Source of the DNA: Mycobacterium sp.
GTDB lineage: Bacteria; Actinomycetota; Actinomycetes; Mycobacteriales; Mycobacteriaceae
Direction: 5' to 3'
DNA: 45,867 nt
Assembly (NCBI GenBank): GCA_023264735.1
Contig: JAHFVD010000054.1
Location: forward strand, 3,721-49,587
Position numbers and translations under genes: made by a program. Of the stretch, positions 15,167 to 23,978 are shown piece after piece. Numbering within the stretch: position 1 is the first letter of the stretch; every line of letters starts with the position of its first letter. The notes below the pieces were generated by a model, which saw nothing but the letters and a program-made list of their open reading frames with translations, did no database searches and was not told where the DNA came from.

Positions 15167-15666
15167 CGATCATCCAGCGTGTCCTCGCGACCGCCCTGCT
15201 GATCGCCGCGATGGCGATGGCCGGGACGGCGGTGGCCTCGGCTCACGCCGTGCGGGTCGCTGCGGATCCGGCTCCGGATGCGTCGGTCGCGGTCGCACCG
15301 TCGAAAGTCAGTGCCACCTTCAACGAAGCGTTGCACACCGATTTCGCCGCGATGACGGTCGTCGGACCCGACGGAAATCTCTGGTCCGACGGCACCCCGC
15401 AGGTGCAGGGCGCGGTGGTCAGCACACGCGTGCGCCCACTCGGACCGGCCGGGGCCTACACCGTGAACTACCGGGTCACCTCCGCCGATGGCCATGTCGT
15501 GTCCGGTTCCTGGACGTTCACGCTGACCGTGGCAAGTGATGGCACACCAGGTCCGTCGGCGTCGGCCCACGCCCCCGAGCGGGCCCTGCCCGTCTGGCCC
15601 TTCGTTCTCGGCGCCGCGGCAGTGATCGGCTGTGGCGTCATGTGGTCGCGCCTGCGCCGATCGTGA
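15163..15666 (+). CDS. copC: CopC-domain copper-binding protein
   Basis: A 167-aa exported protein starting at TTG 15163, overlapping the ycnI stop. Signal-peptide cleavage after ...GTAVASA leaves HAVRVAADPAPDASV, again with His first. The second half of the CopC Cu(II) site is in VTSADGHVVSGSWTFTL (Asp and His). A C-terminal helix (PFVLGAAAVIGCGVMW) anchors it. CopC proteins hold copper in the periplasm and pass it to CopD; no CopD is present here, so YcnI and CopC may act as a stand-alone copper buffering or delivery pair. Confidence 0.9.
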   Translation: MTIIQRVLATALLIAAMAMAGTAVASAHAVRVAADPAPDASVAVAPSKVSATFNEALHTDFAAMTVVGPDGNLWSDGTPQVQGAVVSTRVRPLGPAGAYTVNYRVTSADGHVVSGSWTFTLTVASDGTPGPSASAHAPERALPVWPFVLGAAAVIGCGVMWSRLRRS

Positions 15667-15769
15667 TCCTGGCCGTCGCCGGTCAGCAGGGCCGGACGAC
15701 CGATCCCCGCCTGGCATGATGGGTGCCACTGCTGGCGTTCGCGACTAGAAATTGCAAAGGAGCAGCCAG

Positions 15770-16249
15770 ATGGCAGAAGAGCAGGACCAGCCCGACGAGG
15801 GCCGGGACGCCACGCCGCCGGGGCCACCGCCCCCAGAGACGGCGGCTGCCCAAAAGCAGCCGGCCAAGAAAGTGCCGGCCAAGAAGGCTGTGAAGAAGGC
15901 GCCCGCCAAGAAGGCGCCGGCCAAGGCCGCAGGAGCCGCAACACCCGCCAAGAAGGCGCCGCCCAGAAAGGCGCCGGCGAAGAAGGCCGCGCCGCCCGCG
16001 GTGGAACCGCCCGCCACCCCGGCCGCGCTCGCCGAAGGCAATGGCTCCCCGCCGCTCGCTGAAGGCGCGCGCGCCGCGGCAGCCAATGCCAAATCGTCGG
16101 TGGAGCAGGCCGCCAACCCAGTGTCGACTCCGGTGCCGGTGCCCGCCCCTGAGCCCGGGCGCTCTCCACTGCCGTTCGCGGTGGCCTTCGCCGTGACCGT
16201 GTTGATCGCCCTGTTGGTGCGCCGCCTGCGCCACCGGCAGGCCGAGTGA
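15770..16249 (+). CDS. hns: histone-like protein Hns (Rv3852-type)
   Basis: A 159-aa protein from ATG 15770 with AAAGGAGC upstream; the in-frame codon at 15752 lacks a site. Residues about 25-85 are Lys/Ala/Pro repeats of the PAKKA type ([14 protein letters not shown]), typical of histone H1-like DNA binding. The C-terminus has a hydrophobic helix ([19 protein letters not shown]) as in M. tuberculosis Rv3852, so the protein could tether DNA to the membrane. It is about 25 residues longer than Rv3852. It overlaps rraA by 4 nt. Confidence 0.9.
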   Translation: MAEEQDQPDEGRDATPPGPPPPETAAAQKQPAKKVPAKKAVKKAPAKKAPAKAAGAATPAKKAPPRKAPAKKAAPPAVEPPATPAALAEGNGSPPLAEGARAAAANAKSSVEQAANPVSTPVPVPAPEPGRSPLPFAVAFAVTVLIALLVRRLRHRQAE

Positions 16250-16734
16250 GTATGGCCCTCACGTTCCGCGCCACCGCCGACCTCGTCGACGACATCGGAG
16301 CCGAGGTGCGCAGCTGCGATGTCCAGTTCCGTCAGTTCGGTGGCCGCACCGAATTCGCCGGACCGATAAGCACAGTCCGCTGCTTTCAGGACAACGCCCT
16401 GTTGAAGTCGGTGTTGTCCGAGCCGGGCGACGGCCGCGTTCTGGTGATCGACGGCGACGCCTCGGTGCACACCGCACTGGTCGGTGACCTCATCGCCGAA
16501 CTCGCCCGCTCCAACGGGTGGGCGGGGCTCGTCGTGCACGGCGCCGTGCGGGACGCGGCGACGCTGCGCACCATCGACATCGGCATCAAGGCGCTGGGCA
16601 CCAATCCCCGTAAGAGCACCAAGACCGGTGCCGGTGAGCGCGATATCACCGTCAGCTTCGGCGGTATCAGCTTCGCCCCCGGCGAGCTGGCCTACAGCGA
16701 CGACGACGGGATCGTCGTCACTCCTGCCGGCTAA
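16246..16734 (+). CDS. rraA: RraA family protein (Rv3853-type; RNase E inhibitor or HMG/oxaloacetate aldolase-like)
   Basis: A 162-aa protein from GTG 16246 (ATG 16252 possible), coupled to hns by a GTGA overlap. RraA signatures are [52 protein letters not shown] and DDDGIVVTP. True RraA trimers bind RNase E and slow mRNA decay; similar folds with the GxxxRD pattern can be metal-dependent aldolases. GAVRDAATL retains the Arg-Asp pair, so aldolase activity cannot be excluded. Its stop overlaps the ethA stop by 4 nt. Confidence 0.88.
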   Translation: MSMALTFRATADLVDDIGAEVRSCDVQFRQFGGRTEFAGPISTVRCFQDNALLKSVLSEPGDGRVLVIDGDASVHTALVGDLIAELARSNGWAGLVVHGAVRDAATLRTIDIGIKALGTNPRKSTKTGAGERDITVSFGGISFAPGELAYSDDDGIVVTPAG

Positions 16735-18200
16735 ACATTCACCGGGACAACGTTCTTGGTGAACCGCAGGGCGTCGTTGTCGATCCTGTCCTGACGGATG
16801 GCGCGCAGGTCCAGGAAGTAGTTCTGGTGCACCTGCCACGGCGCCGCCGACCCCGACTTCGGCAACTCGTGCAGTGAGCGCCGCAGATAGCCCGACGCCA
16901 GATCGACGAACGGTCGACGTTCTATCGCGTCGCCCGGATCCTGCGGCACGACGGTGTCATAGCCGTTGGCATCCATGTAGTTCAGCAACCGACAGACGAA
17001 CTCTGAGGTCAGGTCGGCCTTGAGGGTCCACGAGGCGTTGGTGTAGCCGAAGGTGAACACGACGTTCGGCAGCCCGGTGAGCATCATGCCCTTGTAGGCC
17101 AGCGAGCCCGCCATGTCGATGGGCGCACCATTACGCAGAACCTGTGCGCCACCGAAGAATTGAACGTTCAGGCCGGTCGCGGTGACGATGATGTCGGCGT
17201 CGAGATGTTCGCCGGAGGTCAGCTGGATACCGGTTTCGTCGAACCGCTCGATGGTGTCGGTGACTACATCCGCGTTGCCCTTGCGGATGGCGCGGAACAG
17301 ATCGCCGTTGGGCGCTGCACACACCCGCTGATCCCACGGCTTGTAGGACGGGCTGAAGTGCTTGTCGAAGTCGTAGCCCTCAGGCAGGCGACGCTCAGCG
17401 AGGGTTCGCAACTGCTTGCGGAAGAAGTCCGGGAACCGGCGTGCCAGTTGGTAATACAGGGTGCTGCGGCCGATGGCCTTCCAGCGGGCGATCGGGTACG
17501 CCACCTTCGGCGGCAGCAGTTGGTTGACGCGTGCCGCGAACTTGTCCTTATCCGGCTGCGGGGCGATGTAGGTCGGAGTCCGTTGCAGCATCGTGACGTG
17601 GCCTGAGCCGCTGTCGATCAGCGCGGGGATCAGTGTCACGGCTGTCGCACCGCTGCCGATCACGACGATCTTCTTGCCCGCGTAGTCGAAATCCTCGGGC
17701 CAGTGCTGCGGGTGCACGATCGTGCCGCCGAAGTTCTGCGCGCCGGGGAATTCCGGGCTGTAGCCCTCGTCGTAGTTGTAGTAGCCGCTGCAAGCGAGCA
17801 GGAAGGAGCAGGTGATCTGGATTTCTTCGCCGGCGGCGTTGACCGTCAGCTCCCAGTGGTCGTCATCGTCGGACCAATTGGCCGCTAGCACCTGATGGCC
17901 GAAGCGCATGTGCTTGTCGATGCCGTTCTCGCGGGCGGCGTCCTTGAGGTACTGCAGGATCGACGGACCATCGACGATCGACTGCTCCGACGTCCAGGGC
18001 TTGAACCGAAAGCCGAGGGTGTACATGTCCGAGTCGGATCGGATGCCGGGGTATGTGAACAGGTCCCAGGTGCCGCCGAGATTGTCCCGGCGCTCCAGGA
18101 TCAGGAAGCTCTTCGACGGGCAGCGGTCCTGCAGGTGCCAGGCAGCGCTGATCCCGGAAATACCGGCGCCCACGATCACGACATCGACGTGTTCAGTCAT
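16731..18200 (-). CDS. ethA: EthA-type FAD-dependent Baeyer-Villiger monooxygenase
   Basis: A 489-aa flavoprotein, the length of M. tuberculosis EthA (Rv3854c). Start ATG 18200 ([20 protein letters not shown]) matches EthA; the longer start at 18209 would extend into the operator region. The FAD Rossmann motif GAGISG is at residues 11-16. The Baeyer-Villiger fingerprint FxGxxxHxxxW is at [17 protein letters not shown], and the NADPH motif [13 protein letters not shown] follows. EthA oxidises ketones and lipids and bioactivates thioamide drugs such as ethionamide in M. tuberculosis. It is divergent from ethR. Confidence 0.95.
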   Translation of the reverse strand: MTEHVDVVIVGAGISGISAAWHLQDRCPSKSFLILERRDNLGGTWDLFTYPGIRSDSDMYTLGFRFKPWTSEQSIVDGPSILQYLKDAARENGIDKHMRFGHQVLAANWSDDDDHWELTVNAAGEEIQITCSFLLACSGYYNYDEGYSPEFPGAQNFGGTIVHPQHWPEDFDYAGKKIVVIGSGATAVTLIPALIDSGSGHVTMLQRTPTYIAPQPDKDKFAARVNQLLPPKVAYPIARWKAIGRSTLYYQLARRFPDFFRKQLRTLAERRLPEGYDFDKHFSPSYKPWDQRVCAAPNGDLFRAIRKGNADVVTDTIERFDETGIQLTSGEHLDADIIVTATGLNVQFFGGAQVLRNGAPIDMAGSLAYKGMMLTGLPNVVFTFGYTNASWTLKADLTSEFVCRLLNYMDANGYDTVVPQDPGDAIERRPFVDLASGYLRRSLHELPKSGSAAPWQVHQNYFLDLRAIRQDRIDNDALRFTKNVVPVNV

Positions 18201-18213
18201 GCCAGCCACGCTA

Positions 18214-18268
18214 TCAACACTGTGTTGAATAGGTCAACGCTCTGTTGAAAAATTCAACACCCTGTAAA
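18214..18268. promoter_or_regulatory. EthR operator: three 15-bp sites at 20-bp spacing
   Basis: TCAACACTGTGTTGA (18214-18228), TCAACGCTCTGTTGA (18234-18248) and TCAACACCCTGTAAA (18254-18268) repeat with exactly 20 bp between starts. The first has perfect 7-bp arms, the third has a degraded right arm. The whole array is 55 bp, the operator size known for cooperative EthR binding in M. tuberculosis. It covers the likely ethA promoter (TTGACC at 18235-18230 on the minus strand) and a TAAAGT -10 for ethR. Confidence 0.85.
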
Positions 18269-18277
18269 GTAACGCCC

Positions 18278-18913
18278 GTGCCAGCTGCCAGCCCGACCCG
18301 CGTTCGGGGCCGTCGCGCGGTCCGTCCCTCCGGGGACGATCGCGAGGCCGCCATCCTGCGCACGCTGGAGGACATGCTCGAGCAGCGGCCGTTCACCGAG
18401 ATCTCGGTGGACGACCTCGCCAAGGGTGCGGGCCTGTCCCGCCCGACCTTCTACTTCTATTTCGCGTCCAAGGACGCGGTGCTGGTGCGGTTGTTCGCCC
18501 GTGCGATCACAGCCCCGGGCGCCCAACAACAGCAACCGACCGACACCGTGACCGAGCACCCCCAGCAAGGCTGGCGCGACGGCATCTATGCCTTCTTCGA
18601 CTCGCTGCGCCCCCATCGTGCGGTGGTGCTCGCCGGCCTTGACGCCATGACCGCCAACGCCGAGCTGCGGGATATGTGGACGGCGTTCATGACCGGCTGG
18701 ATCGACTACACCGCCGGGCTGATCACCAAGGAGCGGGAGCGGGGCGCGGCGCCCGACACCATCCCGGCCCACGATCTGGCGGCGGCGCTCAATCTGATGA
18801 ACGAGCGGGTGGTGGTCGCCGCCCAGCGCAGCCAGCAGCCGATGCTGCCCGAGGGCGCCGCCCTGGAAGCACTCGCCCACATCTGGATCACCAGCATCTA
18901 CGGCGGGGCCTAA
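18278..18913 (+). CDS. ethR: TetR-family repressor EthR
   Basis: A 211-aa regulator (M. tuberculosis EthR is 216 aa). Start GTG 18278 is chosen; the reading from 18245 would pass through the operator. If the -10 is TAAAGT at 18265-18270, transcription would begin at or near this GTG, giving a leaderless mRNA. The HTH is FTEISVDDLAKGAGLSRPTF followed by YFYFASKDAVL, near-identical in pattern to EthR. The C-terminal ligand pocket region includes WRDGIYAFFDSLRPH and LDAMTANAELRDMW. It represses ethA and itself. Confidence 0.94.
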   Translation: MPAASPTRVRGRRAVRPSGDDREAAILRTLEDMLEQRPFTEISVDDLAKGAGLSRPTFYFYFASKDAVLVRLFARAITAPGAQQQQPTDTVTEHPQQGWRDGIYAFFDSLRPHRAVVLAGLDAMTANAELRDMWTAFMTGWIDYTAGLITKERERGAAPDTIPAHDLAAALNLMNERVVVAAQRSQQPMLPEGAALEALAHIWITSIYGGA

Positions 18914-18990
18914 GGTCTCTGCGGCCTCGGTTTGATTCCGGCTTCGCATATTGGATTCGCGCCCAGTCCGGGTGGCCCTAGTCTTGCGGG

Positions 18991-21537
18991 GTGTCGGAGC
19001 CACACCCCACTGCGCCCACGACGGGCGTCACTGTTGCCAAGCTCGCGTTGTACTGCATGCTGGCCGGTGTCTTGGTGGCGGCCATGCTCTTTCCGCTCGC
19101 CGGCGGCGCGGGCATGGTGGTCAACCACGCCTCCGACGTAGCGACGCAGGATTCCGCCGACCTGATGACAGGCGAGGTGCCCACGGTCTCCACGATGGTC
19201 GACGCAGCGGGAAACCCGATCGCCTGGATCTACGCGCAACGCCGGTGGCCGGTGCCCAGCGACCGGATCGCCGACACGATGAAGTTGGCGATCGTGTCGA
19301 TCGAGGACAAGCGCTTCGCCGATCACAACGGCGTCGATGTTCAGGGCACCCTGACGGGTCTCGTCGGCTACCTCAGGGGTGATCTCGACACTCGTGGCGG
19401 TTCGACGATCGAGCAGCAGTACGTCAAGAACTACAACCTGTTGGTCAACGCCCAGACCGATGCCGAACGGCGGGCGGCGATCGAGACCACGCCGGCGCGC
19501 AAGCTGCGCGAGATCAGGATGGCCCTGGCCTTGGACCGAGCGATCTCCAAGCCCGAGATCCTCACCCGCTACCTGAACCTCGTCTACTTCGGCAACGGCG
19601 CATACGGGGTACAGGACGCCGCCAAGACCTACTTCGGCATCAACGCCACCGACCTCAATTGGCAGCAGGCCGCACTACTGGCCGGAATCGTGCAGTCGAC
19701 CAGCGCGCTGAACCCCTACACCAACCCCGAGGCCGCGCTGGCCCGGCGCAATCTCGTGCTCGACACGTTGATCGACAACGAGCCCAAGTACGCCGATGCC
19801 CTGCGTGCCGCCCGCGAGCAACCGCTGGGCATCCTGCCGCAGCCGAACACCCTGCCGCAGGGCTGCATCGCGGCCGGCGACCGTGGATTCTTCTGCGACT
19901 ACGTGCTGCAGTATCTGGCCCGCGCGGGGCTGTCCAAGGATGATGTGGCGCGCAACGGCTACCTGATCCGGACCACCCTGGATCCGAGGGTCCAAAACAG
20001 CGTGAAGAAGGCGATCGACACCGTCGCCAGCCCGACGCTCGACGGGGTCGCCAGCGTGATGAGCGTCATCCAGCCCGGCAAGACCAGCCACAAAGTCCTC
20101 GCGATGGGTGACAACCGCAATTACGGACTGCAGCTGGATGCCGGCCAAACCGTGCAGCCCCAACCCTTCTCATTGGTCGGCGACGGCGCCGGGTCGATCT
20201 TCAAGATCTTCACCACCGCAGCAGCCCTCGACATGGGCATGGGGATCAATGCCCAACTCACTGTTCCGGCGCAGTTTCAGGGCAAGGGGTTGGGCACCAG
20301 TAACAGCCCGGGCTGTCCCAAGGAGACCTGGTGTGTGAGGAACGCTGGTAACTACCGCAGCCCGATGAGTGTGACCGATGCACTGGCACAGTCGCCGAAC
20401 ACGGCGTTCGCCCAGTTGATCGGGCAGGTCGGCGTGCAGCGCGCGGTGGACATGGCCGTCAAGCTGGGATTGCGGTCCTACGCCGAGCCGGGCACGGCGC
20501 GCGCCTACGACCCGGACAGCAACGAGAGCCTGGCCGACTTCGTCAAACGCCAGAATCTCGGCTCGTTCACGCTGGGTCCGTTCGAGTTGAATGCGCTCGA
20601 ATTATCCAATGTCGCAGCCACATTGGCTTCGGGTGGCATGTGGTGCCCACCCAGCCCGGTGGACAAGATCTTCGACCGCAACGGCCGCGAGGTCGCTGTG
20701 GAGACGCAGGCCTGCGAGCAGGTGGTGCCCGAAGGGCTGGCCAACACACTGGCCAACGCGCTGGCCAAAGACACCACCAGCGGCACCGGCGCGGCTTCGG
20801 CCGGCTCTGTAGGCTGGAGCCTGCCGATGTCGGGCAAGACCGGCACCACCGAATCGCACCGCTCGTCGGGGTTTCTCGGCTTCACCAATCAGTACGCCGC
20901 GGCGAACTACATCTTCGACGACTCGACCAATCCTGGCGGGCTGTGCTCGTGGCCGCTGCGTAAGTGCGGGTACGGGAATCTGTACGGCGGTAACGAGCCG
21001 GCCCGGACGTGGTTCCTGGCGATGAAGCCGGTCGCAGGAGACTTCGGCCCGATCACACTGCCGCCCACCGACCGGCGCTATGTCGAAGGTGGCCCGGGCA
21101 GCACGGTGCCCAGCATCACCGGCCTGAGCTTCGACGCCGCGCGGAAACGACTGCGGGACGCCGGTTTCCAGGTCAACGACCTACCGACCCCGATCAACAG
21201 CTTCTCGTCGCGCGGGGCGGTGGTCGGTACCACTCCGTCCGGCAAGACCATTCCGGGGTCGATCATCACGATCAACACCAGCAACGGGATCCCTCCTGCT
21301 CCGCCGCCGGACGCGGTTCCGCCGCCACCTCCCCCGCCGCCGGACGCGCCACCGCCCGACGTCAACGTCATCAACATTCCCGGCCTGCCACCGATCACGC
21401 TGCCGATGTGGCCGCCGCCGGCTCCACCACCACCGCCTCCGCCGCCGCCGGCACCCGAGCCACCGCCTCCGCCGCCGCCACCACCTCCGCCGGAGCCACC
21501 CCCGCCGGGGCCGGACGCGCTTCCGCCGCCGGCCTAA
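18991..21537 (+). CDS. ponA3: bifunctional class A penicillin-binding protein with PASTA domain (PonA3-like)
   Basis: An 848-aa membrane enzyme polymerising and cross-linking peptidoglycan outside the cell. Start GTG 18991. A membrane anchor (about 19-45) is followed by the glycosyltransferase domain (IEDKRFADHNGVD with catalytic Glu; RGGSTIEQQYVKN; REIRMALALDRAISKPEILT). The transpeptidase has SxxK in AGSIFKIF (about 403), SPN near 467 and SGKTGTTES near 613. One PASTA domain covers about 700-766 (PSITGLSFDAARKRLRDAGF), then a long Pro-rich tail. M. tuberculosis has no PBP between ethR and Rv3856c; M. smegmatis has a third such PBP called PonA3, the likely orthologue, though the symbol is inferred. 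Confidence 0.9.
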   Translation: MSEPHPTAPTTGVTVAKLALYCMLAGVLVAAMLFPLAGGAGMVVNHASDVATQDSADLMTGEVPTVSTMVDAAGNPIAWIYAQRRWPVPSDRIADTMKLAIVSIEDKRFADHNGVDVQGTLTGLVGYLRGDLDTRGGSTIEQQYVKNYNLLVNAQTDAERRAAIETTPARKLREIRMALALDRAISKPEILTRYLNLVYFGNGAYGVQDAAKTYFGINATDLNWQQAALLAGIVQSTSALNPYTNPEAALARRNLVLDTLIDNEPKYADALRAAREQPLGILPQPNTLPQGCIAAGDRGFFCDYVLQYLARAGLSKDDVARNGYLIRTTLDPRVQNSVKKAIDTVASPTLDGVASVMSVIQPGKTSHKVLAMGDNRNYGLQLDAGQTVQPQPFSLVGDGAGSIFKIFTTAAALDMGMGINAQLTVPAQFQGKGLGTSNSPGCPKETWCVRNAGNYRSPMSVTDALAQSPNTAFAQLIGQVGVQRAVDMAVKLGLRSYAEPGTARAYDPDSNESLADFVKRQNLGSFTLGPFELNALELSNVAATLASGGMWCPPSPVDKIFDRNGREVAVETQACEQVVPEGLANTLANALAKDTTSGTGAASAGSVGWSLPMSGKTGTTESHRSSGFLGFTNQYAAANYIFDDSTNPGGLCSWPLRKCGYGNLYGGNEPARTWFLAMKPVAGDFGPITLPPTDRRYVEGGPGSTVPSITGLSFDAARKRLRDAGFQVNDLPTPINSFSSRGAVVGTTPSGKTIPGSIITINTSNGIPPAPPPDAVPPPPPPPPDAPPPDVNVINIPGLPPITLPMWPPPAPPPPPPPPPAPEPPPPPPPPPPPEPPPPGPDALPPPA

Positions 21538-21566
21538 CTGTCGGACCGACATGCGAACATCCGTTC

Positions 21567-22766
21567 GTGTCCGTCGGTGGGGCGACCATCCTGCACGCTG
21601 ATCTCGACTCGTTCTACGCGTCGGTCGAGCAGCGCGATGACCCCACGCTGCGCGGTCGTCCGGTGATCGTGGGCGGTGGTGTGGTGCTGGCCGCCAGCTA
21701 TGAGGCCAAGGCCTACGGGGTGCGTACCGCGATGGGCGGTCACCAGGCGCGCCGGCTGTGCCCCGCCGCGGTGGTGGTCCCGCCGCGGATGTCGGCGTAC
21801 AGCCAAGCCAGTGACGACGTCTTCGAGGTCTTCCGGGACACCACGCCGATGGTCGAGCCGCTCTCGGTGGACGAGGCCTTCCTCGACGTGTCCGGGCTGC
21901 TGCGGTTGTCGGGTGATCCGGTCCAGATCGGCGCGCGCCTGCGCCAGCAGGTGCGCGATCGGGTGGGGCTGCCCATCACCGTGGGGGTCGCCCGCACCAA
22001 GTTCCTGGCCAAGGTCGCCAGCCAGGAAGCCAAGCCAGACGGTCTGCTGCTGGTACCGCCGGACGGGGAGCTGGCGTTCCTGCATCCCCTGCCGGTGCGC
22101 CGGCTGTGGGGAGTGGGTCCCAAGACAGCCGACAAGTTGCGCGCGCACGGCATCGAAACCGTCGCCCAGGTCGCCGAACTGCCCGAGTCGATGTTGGGCT
22201 CGATGGTCGGACCGGCGATGGGCCGCCAGCTGTATTGCCTGTCGCGCAACATCGACCGTCGCCGGGTCACTACGGTGCATCGCCGACGTTCGGTGGGCGC
22301 TCAGCGGGCGCTCGGCCGTCAGCGCCGGACGCCCGCCGAGCTGGATGCCGTGGTGATCGGCCTCGTCGACCGGATCACCCGCCGGATGCGCTCGGCGCAG
22401 CGCACCGGGCGAACGGTGGTGTTGCGCTTGCGCTTCGACGATTTCACCCGCGTCACCCGCTCACACACGATGGCCAGGGCCACCGGGTCGACGGAGCCAA
22501 TCCTGGCTGCTGCGCGTGGTCTGGTCGCCGCGGCCGAACCGTTGATCGCCGAGCGGGGCATCACGTTGATCGGGTTCGCGGTGTCCAATATCGACGCCGG
22601 CGGGGCTCAGCAGTTGGAGCTGCCGTTGGACGGCGGCCGCGCCGAGTCGCTGGACCTGGACGCGGCGGTCGATCAGGTCCGCCGCCGCTACGGCAACGCG
22701 ATGCTCACCCGGGGTGTGCTCGTCGGGTGGGATCCCGGATTGGAGATGCCGCACCTGCCGGACTAG
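21567..22766 (+). CDS. dinB: Y-family DNA polymerase IV (DinB)
   Basis: A 399-aa translesion polymerase. Start GTG 21567, 29 bp after ponA3; the open frame extends further upstream but inside ponA3. Catalytic carboxylates are in LHADLDSFYASVEQ (Asp) and PLSVDEAFLDVSG (Asp-Glu). The finger/thumb region shows TKFLAKVASQEAKPDGL and RLWGVGPKTADKLRAHGI (helix-hairpin-helix). The little finger follows, and QLELPL near residue 352 resembles a sliding-clamp binding motif. The family copies damaged DNA with low fidelity. I recall M. smegmatis dinB3 near ethR, so dinB3 is a likely name. No LexA box was recognised upstream. Confidence 0.92.
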   Translation: MSVGGATILHADLDSFYASVEQRDDPTLRGRPVIVGGGVVLAASYEAKAYGVRTAMGGHQARRLCPAAVVVPPRMSAYSQASDDVFEVFRDTTPMVEPLSVDEAFLDVSGLLRLSGDPVQIGARLRQQVRDRVGLPITVGVARTKFLAKVASQEAKPDGLLLVPPDGELAFLHPLPVRRLWGVGPKTADKLRAHGIETVAQVAELPESMLGSMVGPAMGRQLYCLSRNIDRRRVTTVHRRRSVGAQRALGRQRRTPAELDAVVIGLVDRITRRMRSAQRTGRTVVLRLRFDDFTRVTRSHTMARATGSTEPILAAARGLVAAAEPLIAERGITLIGFAVSNIDAGGAQQLELPLDGGRAESLDLDAAVDQVRRRYGNAMLTRGVLVGWDPGLEMPHLPD

Positions 22767-23416
22767 CCGGCGGGGTGCCACCCGCGCATCGCCGCATCCA
22801 TCCGGTCGTCGCAGAGCGCCTTGACGGGCAGCGGCTGCCGCCCTTCCTGGTGGCGCATACCGTCGAGCAGCAGAGCTACGTACCGTCGCCACAGCTCGGG
22901 GTCGATGTGTCCGGCCCATTCGCTGACGGTGCCGGCGAGCATGCCCAGGATCGGCATGTCGGTGGGCTCGGCGTCCGGTCGCAGGTAGCCGTCGTCACGG
23001 GCCCGCTCGACGAGTTTCGAGATCGGCGGCGTGAGGCGCAGTCGCGCGCACTCCACGCCGTAGCCGCCGTAGGCCGAGCTGTAGACCATCTCCCGCAGAC
23101 CGCGGTCCCGCGCAGTCAGCTCGCAGAGCTGCTCGACGAACCAGACGAAGCCGTCCCACGAATTATCTTGCCGCAGAGCCGATTCCGCGAGCGAGACGAC
23201 CTGGTCGATACCGTCTTCAAAAATCGCATCGAGCAGTTCCTCTTTGGTGGCGAACCGCCGGTACACCGTGCCCACCCCGACGTTGGCGTGGTGGGCGACG
23301 TCATTGAGCGTCGCTTCCAAGCCGCGCACGGCGAACAGCTCACGCGCGGCTTCGATGATCCGCTGCCGGTTGCGCTCGGCGTCCTTGCGCAGCCCGCGGC
23401 ACGGTTTGTCAACCAC
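22763..23416 (-). CDS. TetR-family regulator, divergent from mmpS-mmpL
   Basis: A 217-aa regulator. GTG 23416 (VVDKPCRGLRKDAERN) is preferred over the 23452 start, which would begin inside the putative operator. The N-terminal HTH is clear (RIIEAARELFAVRGLEATLN, DVAHHANVGVGTVYRRF). The C-terminal domain should bind a hydrophobic ligand. Divergent placement with a shared 136-bp promoter region and an inverted repeat there argue that it represses mmpS-mmpL and itself. Its stop overlaps that of dinB by 4 nt. Confidence 0.88.
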   Translation of the reverse strand: MVDKPCRGLRKDAERNRQRIIEAARELFAVRGLEATLNDVAHHANVGVGTVYRRFATKEELLDAIFEDGIDQVVSLAESALRQDNSWDGFVWFVEQLCELTARDRGLREMVYSSAYGGYGVECARLRLTPPISKLVERARDDGYLRPDAEPTDMPILGMLAGTVSEWAGHIDPELWRRYVALLLDGMRHQEGRQPLPVKALCDDRMDAAMRGWHPAG

Positions 23417-23451
23417 GCCGCTGAGTTTAGTGACCTGCCTTACGAAAACCA

Positions 23452-23478
23452 ATAACCGGATTGACTCTATCCAGTTAT
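23452..23478. promoter_or_regulatory. inverted repeat, candidate TetR operator
   Basis: ATAACCGGAT (23452-23461) and ATCCAGTTAT (23469-23478) are inverted with one mismatch in ten, separated by 7 bp. The 27-bp element sits between the divergent TetR and mmpS genes. A wider pair, TGACCT (23431-23436) and AGGTCA (23498-23503), brackets it. Confidence 0.55.
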
Positions 23479-23552
23479 CCCCTTAGATTGCCTAGCTAGG
23501 TCACCCCGCCGTCGCCCGACTTGCGGCCGTCACATCGTGGAAAGGCCCGAAT

Positions 23553-23978
23553 GTGATTGCGGTACTTAAACGCATCTGGCTGCCCGCTCTGATGGTGGTG
23601 GCCGTCGTGGTCGGCGTCGTGAGCGTGAGCCAGCTGCGGTCGGTATTCGGCTCCGACGGCGCGGTGGTGACACCGGTCGGTTCGGACACCGCGGCCAAGT
23701 TCAATCCGAAAGTCGTCGTCTACGAAGTCTTCGGCTCGGCAGAGAGCGCAGTCATCAACTACACCGACCTCAACGGCTTGCCGCAGCGGACAGGTGAAGT
23801 CAGCCTGCCGTGGTCGCTGCGGCTCGAGACGACAGTGCCGTCGGTCATGCCAAATCTGTTGGTACAAGGGGACGGTCAATCGATCGGCTGTCGCGTCCTC
23901 GTCGACGACGAGGTCAAGGACGAAAGGACGGCCCAGGGAGTGAACGCCGCGACCTACTGCCTGGTGAAGGCCGCATGA
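23553..23978 (+). CDS. mmpS: MmpS family membrane protein
   Basis: A 141-aa protein from GTG 23553. One N-terminal membrane helix ([16 protein letters not shown]) is followed by a periplasmic beta-rich domain. MmpS motifs are [34 protein letters not shown] and [15 protein letters not shown]. MmpS proteins are accessory partners of MmpL transporters. It overlaps mmpL by 4 nt (ATGA), so they are co-expressed. Which of the numbered MmpS proteins it matches cannot be said without comparison. Confidence 0.92.
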   Translation: MIAVLKRIWLPALMVVAVVVGVVSVSQLRSVFGSDGAVVTPVGSDTAAKFNPKVVVYEVFGSAESAVINYTDLNGLPQRTGEVSLPWSLRLETTVPSVMPNLLVQGDGQSIGCRVLVDDEVKDERTAQGVNAATYCLVKAA

